Positions 59,946-64,000 of a DNA stretch of 64,000 nt are shown piece by piece. Under the pieces are notes generated by a model, which saw nothing but the letters and a program-made list of their open reading frames with translations, was not told the DNA's origin and ran no database searches. A program made the translations under genes and the position numbers. Source of the DNA: DAHVFK01 sp035310985 (GTDB lineage: Bacteria > Pseudomonadota > Gammaproteobacteria > Burkholderiales > SG8-39); contig DATGDH010000166.1 in the NCBI GenBank assembly GCA_035310985.1, positions 1 to 64,000 on the forward strand, in the 5' to 3' direction. Positions within the stretch are counted from its first letter, which is position 1; the number at the start of each line of letters is the position of its first letter.

Positions 59946-61448
59946 TCAATGGCTCGTGCCGTCCGAGCGGGTGATCTTGTTCCAGACGTTGTACTTGCCG
60001 GAGGGTTTCTTCATCGGCAGGCGCTTCACCTCTTGCAGGGTCGCGGCATCGTACACCACGATCGCCCCGTCCATGTCCCAGATGCTCACCAGCGCATAGC
60101 GCCCGTCGCGCGTGAATTCGACGTGCGCGGCGGTCTTGCCCGGCGCGGGGGTGAGGTTCTTGACCACCTGGAGCGTGCGCTTGTCGATCACCTGCAACGT
60201 GTCGCGGTACGGGCTGTTGAAGTTGTCGGTCCAGGCGTAGGGCGTGTTCTCGTGGCTGCGCAGGAAGAACCCGGGGCCGAGCGTCTGGATGTGCTTCACC
60301 ACCTTCCAAGTCTTGGTATCGATGACCGTGATCACGCCCGTCTTCAGGTTGGGCGTGGCGAGCACGCTGGTGCCGTTCCAGTCCCAGGTGATGCCCGAAG
60401 CGAGATGCGGCATGCCGGGCAGGTCGATCGAGGCGATTTTCCGCCGCACGTCGAGGTTCACCACCTCGCTCGTCTTCGCGTTGCGCGAAGCGCCGAGCAG
60501 GTTGTGGTAGCCGCGGTCGAAGAAGAAGTCGTCCAGGTAGTCGTCGGTCTCGATCACGCGCACCGGGAACGGCCCCTGCTCGGCGAGCCCCTCGCGCATG
60601 CGGTAGTCGTGCACCAGCCCCTTGTACACCGGCCCGGTCTTCGGCCCGTAGGGGATTTCCCAGATCTCCTTCACGTCCTTGAGCGCGGCGATGAAGCTCT
60701 CGCGCGGCGCGGCGTCGTACACCGCCGAGACGCGCGAGGATTCTCCTTGCGCGTCGCGCACGTCGATCACCTTGACCGGCTCGAGGCTCGCCGCGTCGAG
60801 CGCGACCAGCGTGTGCGGCAGGTAGTTGGCCGCCATCACCCAGCGGCCGTCGGCCGACACGGCGATGTTGCGCAGGTTGATGCCGGCGCGTACCTCGGCG
60901 TCCATGCGCAGGTTGTACAGGTCGTACTTGGACACCCAGCCGTCGCGCGAGCCGAAGTAGACGTAGCGGCCGCCGGGCGAGAATTTCGGCCCGCCGTGCA
61001 GCGCGAAGCGCGTCGGGAAGCGCGCGAACGGCACGAAGCGGTCGCCGTCGAGGATCGTCGCGTGATGATCGCCCGTCTCCACCACCACGAAGAGGTTGAG
61101 CGGATCGGCCTCGAACACCGGCCGGTCGGAGTCGGGCCTGGCGGGCGCATGCACGACGCGCGAGGCGCGGATCTCATCCATGCCCCAGCGCGGCTCGCGC
61201 ACCGGCGTATAGATGTAGTCGGCCAGCTCCCGGATCTCCTCGGCCGACAGCTTGTCGCCGAATGTCGGCATCTGCGTCGCCATCCTGCCCTTCTCGATTA
61301 CCTGGACCGCCGCGCTCGGCTTCAGCCGCTCGAGATTCTCGGGCAGCAGCGCAGGGCCGGTCAGGCCGAGGCGGTCCGGACCGTGGCACACCGCGCAATT
61401 CGCCGCGTACAGCGCCGCGGCGGCGAGCGTCACGCCGAGCGCTGCCAC
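59946..61448 (-). CDS. nirN: NirN, heme d1 dihydro-precursor dehydrogenase/carrier
   Basis: 500 residues. An N-terminal cytochrome c domain (CAVCHGPDRLG) is followed by a d1-binding propeller related to NirS (LHGGPKFSPGGRYVYFGSRDGWVSKYD, SHENTPYAWTDNF). NirN performs the last oxidation of heme d1 and hands it to NirS. GTG 61448 overlaps nirJ by 19 bases; a short N-terminal hydrophobic stretch (VTLAAAALYAA) would be the signal peptide. Confidence 0.9.
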   Translation of the reverse strand: MAALGVTLAAAALYAANCAVCHGPDRLGLTGPALLPENLERLKPSAAVQVIEKGRMATQMPTFGDKLSAEEIRELADYIYTPVREPRWGMDEIRASRVVHAPARPDSDRPVFEADPLNLFVVVETGDHHATILDGDRFVPFARFPTRFALHGGPKFSPGGRYVYFGSRDGWVSKYDLYNLRMDAEVRAGINLRNIAVSADGRWVMAANYLPHTLVALDAASLEPVKVIDVRDAQGESSRVSAVYDAAPRESFIAALKDVKEIWEIPYGPKTGPVYKGLVHDYRMREGLAEQGPFPVRVIETDDYLDDFFFDRGYHNLLGASRNAKTSEVVNLDVRRKIASIDLPGMPHLASGITWDWNGTSVLATPNLKTGVITVIDTKTWKVVKHIQTLGPGFFLRSHENTPYAWTDNFNSPYRDTLQVIDKRTLQVVKNLTPAPGKTAAHVEFTRDGRYALVSIWDMDGAIVVYDAATLQEVKRLPMKKPSGKYNVWNKITRSDGTSH

Positions 61449-62635
61449 GTCACCCCTTTGCCGCGGTACGGCAGCACCGGCACGCGCTCGCCCCCGGCGA
61501 CGCCGATCTCCTCGTCGGTCAGGTAGCAACCTGGGTCTTCTTCCCAGGCGTCGCCGGTGAGCTGCAGCGCACGCACGCGCGTATTGCCGCCGCAGATGTC
61601 GAAGTAGGCGCAGGCGCCGCAGCGTCCCCTCACCTCGCGCGGGCGCTTCTTCAGACCCGCCATGACCGGGTCGGAGGTGTCCTGCCAGATCGCGGAGAAC
61701 GGCCGCTCGCGCACGTTGCCGAGCGAGTAGTTCCACCACATCGTGTCCGGATGCACGTTGCCCAGGTTGTCGATGTTGGCGACGTTCACCCCGGAGGCGT
61801 TGCCGCCCCACTCGGCGAGCTTGGCACGCAGCTGTGCCTCGCGCTCGGGAAAGCGCCTGCGCACCCAGAACAGCAGATAGACGCCGTCGGCGTCGTTGTT
61901 GCCGGTGACGAACTCCTTTTCCAGGCCGCGGCGCTGGTAGTCCCAGGCCGTGTCGAAGAAGAAGTCCATCACGCGCCGCGTGGTCTGGAAATGCGCGTCC
62001 GAGCCGCGGTTCTTGTTGCCGCGCCCAGCGTAGTTCAAGTGCGAGAGGTAGAACTTGTCGATGCGCTCGGATTCGGCCAGCTCGATGAGCGCCGGCAGAT
62101 CGACCGCATTGTCCTGCGTCACCGTGAACCTGAGGCCCACCTTCACCCCCTCCGCGCGGCAATAGCGCAGCGCGGCGAGCGAGGCGTCGAACGCGCCCTC
62201 CTTCCTGCGGAAGCGGTCGTGCGTCTCCCTCAGGCCGTCCAGGCTGATGCCGACGTAGTCGAAGCCGAGCGCGCCGATGCGGCGCGCCGTCGGCGCGTCG
62301 ATCAGCGTGCCGTTGCTCGACAGGCCGACGTAGAAGCCGAGCTTCTTCGCGCGTGCCGCGATCTCGAACAAATCGGGCCGCAAGAGCGGCTCGCCGCCCG
62401 AGAGGATCAGCACCGGCACGCGGAACGCCTTCAGGTCGTCCATCACCTTGAATACCTGCGCGGTATTCAACTCCCCGGGGAAATCGACATCGGCGGAGAT
62501 CGAGTAGCAGTGCTTGCAGGCGAGGTTGCAGCGCCGCACCAGGTTCCAGATCACCACCGGACCAGGCGGGTCGCGCCGCGGCGCCGCGGGCGTGGGTCGC
62601 TCGATTTCCCGCATGAACTGGGAGACACGGAACAT
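61430..62635 (-). CDS. nirJ: NirJ, radical SAM enzyme of heme d1 synthesis
   Basis: 401 residues. The SAM [4Fe-4S] motif is CNLACKHCYS, followed by LILSGGEPLLRPDL. The C-terminal SPASM-like Cys region is RCGACAYFDICGGNTRVRA. NirJ replaces two propionate side chains of the siroheme-derived precursor with oxo groups. It follows nirH after a 43-base gap that holds an FNR-type palindrome. Confidence 0.95.
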   Translation of the reverse strand: MFRVSQFMREIERPTPAAPRRDPPGPVVIWNLVRRCNLACKHCYSISADVDFPGELNTAQVFKVMDDLKAFRVPVLILSGGEPLLRPDLFEIAARAKKLGFYVGLSSNGTLIDAPTARRIGALGFDYVGISLDGLRETHDRFRRKEGAFDASLAALRYCRAEGVKVGLRFTVTQDNAVDLPALIELAESERIDKFYLSHLNYAGRGNKNRGSDAHFQTTRRVMDFFFDTAWDYQRRGLEKEFVTGNNDADGVYLLFWVRRRFPEREAQLRAKLAEWGGNASGVNVANIDNLGNVHPDTMWWNYSLGNVRERPFSAIWQDTSDPVMAGLKKRPREVRGRCGACAYFDICGGNTRVRALQLTGDAWEEDPGCYLTDEEIGVAGGERVPVLPYRGKGVTWQRSA

Positions 62636-62668
62636 GGCTGAAGGTTAAGCCAGGGCGGCGCGGTGGAA

Positions 62669-62682
62669 TTGACGCATGTCAA
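62669..62682 (-). promoter_or_regulatory. FNR/Dnr-type palindrome before nirJ
   Basis: TTGACGCATGTCAA lies at the nirH 3' end. If used at class II spacing the transcript would start at or next to the nirJ ATG, and no good -10 hexamer is visible, so it may be a decorative or low-activity site. Confidence 0.4.
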
Positions 62683-63146
62683 ACGGCAAATCGAAGTCCG
62701 GTCTTCTTGAGAATGCGCGTGCTGTAGAGCACCTCGTGCGCACTGCACCGCGCGCCGAGCAGTGCGGCGATCTCGGCGACCTTCGCTTCCACCTCGGCGC
62801 GGGTGCGGCCATGGACCATGGCGAACAGGTTGTAGCGCCATTCGGGCGGGCGGCGCGGGCGGCGGTAGCAGTGGCTGACGAAGGGCAGCGCGCCGACGGC
62901 AGGGCCGAGCTCGGCGAGCGCCGCGTCCTCGACGTCCCACACCGACATGCCGTTCGCCGTGTAGCCGAGCGCGTAGTGGTTCGGCACCGCGCCGATCCTG
63001 CGCACGCGGCCGTCCTCGAGCATCGCCGCGAGCCGGGACATCACCTCGCCGGGCGCGGCGCCGAGCGTCTCGGCGACCGCGTGATAAGGCCGCGGCACGA
63101 GCGGCAGCCCGCCCTGCAGCGCGCGCACGAGGTCCGCGTCGTTCAT
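62679..63146 (-). CDS. nirH: NirH, siroheme decarboxylase subunit
   Basis: 155 residues of the AsnC/Lrp-like siroheme decarboxylase family. HTH-like first half; then GAVPNHYALGYTANGMSVWDVED, SHCYRRPRRPPEWRYNLFAMVHGRTR, the signature region shared with NirL. It decarboxylates siroheme to 12,18-didecarboxysiroheme in a complex with NirD/L/G. Overlaps nirG by four bases. Confidence 0.88.
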   Translation of the reverse strand: MNDADLVRALQGGLPLVPRPYHAVAETLGAAPGEVMSRLAAMLEDGRVRRIGAVPNHYALGYTANGMSVWDVEDAALAELGPAVGALPFVSHCYRRPRRPPEWRYNLFAMVHGRTRAEVEAKVAEIAALLGARCSAHEVLYSTRILKKTGLRFAV

Positions 63147-63586
63147 GCTATCAGCCTCAGTTCGACGAAGTATTCCTCGAGCTTGGGAAGATCGAGCACG
63201 GAGAGGCCGGTCGCGGCCTCGATGCGCCGCAGCGCATCGGCGATGCCCCCGGGCTTTTCGGTCGCCAGCACGAACCACATGTTCAGGCGGTGCGCGCGCT
63301 CGTAGTTGTGCGCCACCTCGGGGAAGGCGTTCACGATCGCGGCGATGCGCTCGAAGTCCCCCGGCGGTACGGCGAGCGCGCACAGCGTGAAGGCCCCGCC
63401 GAGCGCCACCGCGTCGAACAGCGGGCCGAAACGCGTGAGCGTCCCGCCGGCGAGCAGCGCCTCGAGGCGCGCGATGAGCGTCGCCTCGTCGGTGCCCAGG
63501 CGCGCCGCGGCCTCGGCGTAGGGGCGCTCGCACACCGGGAAGCCGCCCTGCAGGCCGTTTACGATCGCGCGGTCGAGCTCATCCAT
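63143..63586 (-). CDS. nirG: NirG, siroheme decarboxylase subunit
   Basis: 147 residues, AsnC/Lrp-like. The N-terminus DELDRAIVNGLQGGFPVCERPYAEAAARLG is the HTH; then RFGPLFDAVALGGAFTLCALAVP and AHNYERAHRLNMWFVLATE, characteristic of NirD/NirG. The order L-G-H-J matches Pseudomonas. Overlaps nirL and nirH. Confidence 0.87.
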   Translation of the reverse strand: MDELDRAIVNGLQGGFPVCERPYAEAAARLGTDEATLIARLEALLAGGTLTRFGPLFDAVALGGAFTLCALAVPPGDFERIAAIVNAFPEVAHNYERAHRLNMWFVLATEKPGGIADALRRIEAATGLSVLDLPKLEEYFVELRLIA

Positions 63587-64000
63587 CGTCCGATCCGTTG
63601 TCGGCGTAGCGAGCGCCGCGCTGCTTGAAGGCGCGGCGGCTGAACAGCACCGCGTGCGCGGTGCGCGCGAGGCCTACCTCCCCGTTCAGCGCCGCGAGCT
63701 GCGCGCTCACTTCCTGACGGTTGCGGCCGTGGATCATGCAGTACAGGTTGTAGGGCCAGACGGGCGCCTGCCGCGCGCGCCGGTAGCACAGCGTCACCTC
63801 GGGCCGGCGCGCGAGCCGCATGCCGGCAGCGCTTACCTCGGAATCGGGCACGTCCCACACCGCCATCGCGTTCGCTGTGTAGCCGAGCTCGCGGTGGCGC
63901 AGCACCACCCCCACGCGGCGCGCGACCCCCGCGGCGAGCCAGCCCGCGAGCGTCGCGATCACCTCGCCTTCTCGCATGCCCGCGGCGCGCGCGAGCGCGG
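63579..64000 (-). CDS. nirL: NirL (or C-terminal half of NirDL), partial at window edge
   Basis: About 139 residues visible, open at the right edge, reading ALARAAGMREGEVIATLAGWLAAGVARRVGV then HRELGYTANAMAVWDVPD and CYRRARQAPVWPYNLYCMIHGRNR. This is the NirL/NirH type. In many betaproteobacteria NirD and NirL are fused; the fusion status cannot be seen. ATG 63975-63977 is internal. Confidence 0.87.
   Translation of the reverse strand, partial: ALARAAGMREGEVIATLAGWLAAGVARRVGVVLRHRELGYTANAMAVWDVPDSEVSAAGMRLARRPEVTLCYRRARQAPVWPYNLYCMIHGRNRQEVSAQLAALNGEVGLARTAHAVLFSRRAFKQRGARYADNGSDDG

Noticed and set aside
1..64000. CRISPR arrays, tRNAs, rRNAs, insertion sequences, prophage
   Set aside because: No regularly spaced repeats, transposase or integrase motifs, or RNA gene signatures were seen on reading both strands; a covariance-model scan was not possible here.

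Overview
The window is about 64 kb of very GC-rich DNA with tightly packed, often 4-base-overlapping genes, many GTG or TTG starts, and no gene-free stretch above about 150 bases. Gene content (NirS-type denitrification, Cys-type formate dehydrogenase with DUF3305/DUF3306, UbiTUV anaerobic ubiquinone synthesis, Tup/Mod oxyanion uptake) points to a facultatively anaerobic, denitrifying betaproteobacterium, perhaps in or near Rhodocyclales/Sterolibacteriaceae. That placement is inference from gene content only. No rRNA, tRNA, CRISPR array, insertion sequence or prophage was seen.

Region 1 (1-9.1 kb) is an oxyanion and molybdenum-cofactor island. On the minus strand is tupABC-mobB-moeA-moaD-moaE (tungstate uptake, then cofactor maturation). 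Divergent from it are a ModE-HTH/binding-protein fusion regulator and modABC (molybdate uptake). A rhodanese-ChrB fusion and the chromate transporter ChrA follow to 10.4 kb. Region 2 (10.4-26.7 kb) is a complete formate dehydrogenase operon with its maturation genes (TorD-like chaperone, multicluster ferredoxin, DUF3305/3306). Divergent from it are moaA, fdhD and a transglutaminase-like gene, followed by mobA and a second moeA. Region 3 (26.7-31.5 kb) is otsA-otsB-GH15 for trehalose, where OtsA carries an extra membrane sensor module.

Region 4 (31.5-44 kb) is the most unusual part. A minus-strand operon encodes two different cytochrome b fusions: cyt b-[2Fe-2S]-flavin/NAD reductase, and cyt b-2[4Fe-4S]-MvhD-like. 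A heme-copper-oxidase-like subunit and small membrane proteins complete it. Upstream lies a second heme-copper enzyme (B/ba3-like subunits I and II, small subunit, CtaB, Sco) whose subunit I has Gln where the cross-linked active-site Tyr belongs, as expected for a NorSY-type NO reductase rather than an oxygen reductase. CtaA, a CtaA-like protein and a hemerythrin-DUF2249 protein are divergent.

Region 5 (44-52.5 kb) holds apbE, a cytochrome c5, nirI, nirS, cytochrome c551, a strong terminator, and ubiU-ubiV-ubiT. Region 6 (52.5-59.2 kb) is a branched-chain-amino-acid-type ABC transporter with a LivM-LivG fusion, an MFS exporter and small proteins. Region 7 (59.2-64 kb, minus strand) holds heme d1 genes nirL(partial)-nirG-nirH-nirJ-nirN and a Dnr-like regulator.

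A unifying signal is a set of FNR/Anr/Dnr-type palindromes (TTGAT-N4-ATCAA) upstream of the cyt b fusion operon, the NorSY-like operon, the hemerythrin gene, cytochrome c5, nirI and nirS. Several sit at the exact class II spacing (22-23 bases) from a plausible -10 hexamer. The Dnr-like regulator in the window has the matching E-x-x-S-R recognition helix. The window therefore reads as a coordinated anaerobic respiration region: formate oxidation, quinone synthesis, nitrite and probably NO reduction, and an uncharacterised membrane electron-transfer module.
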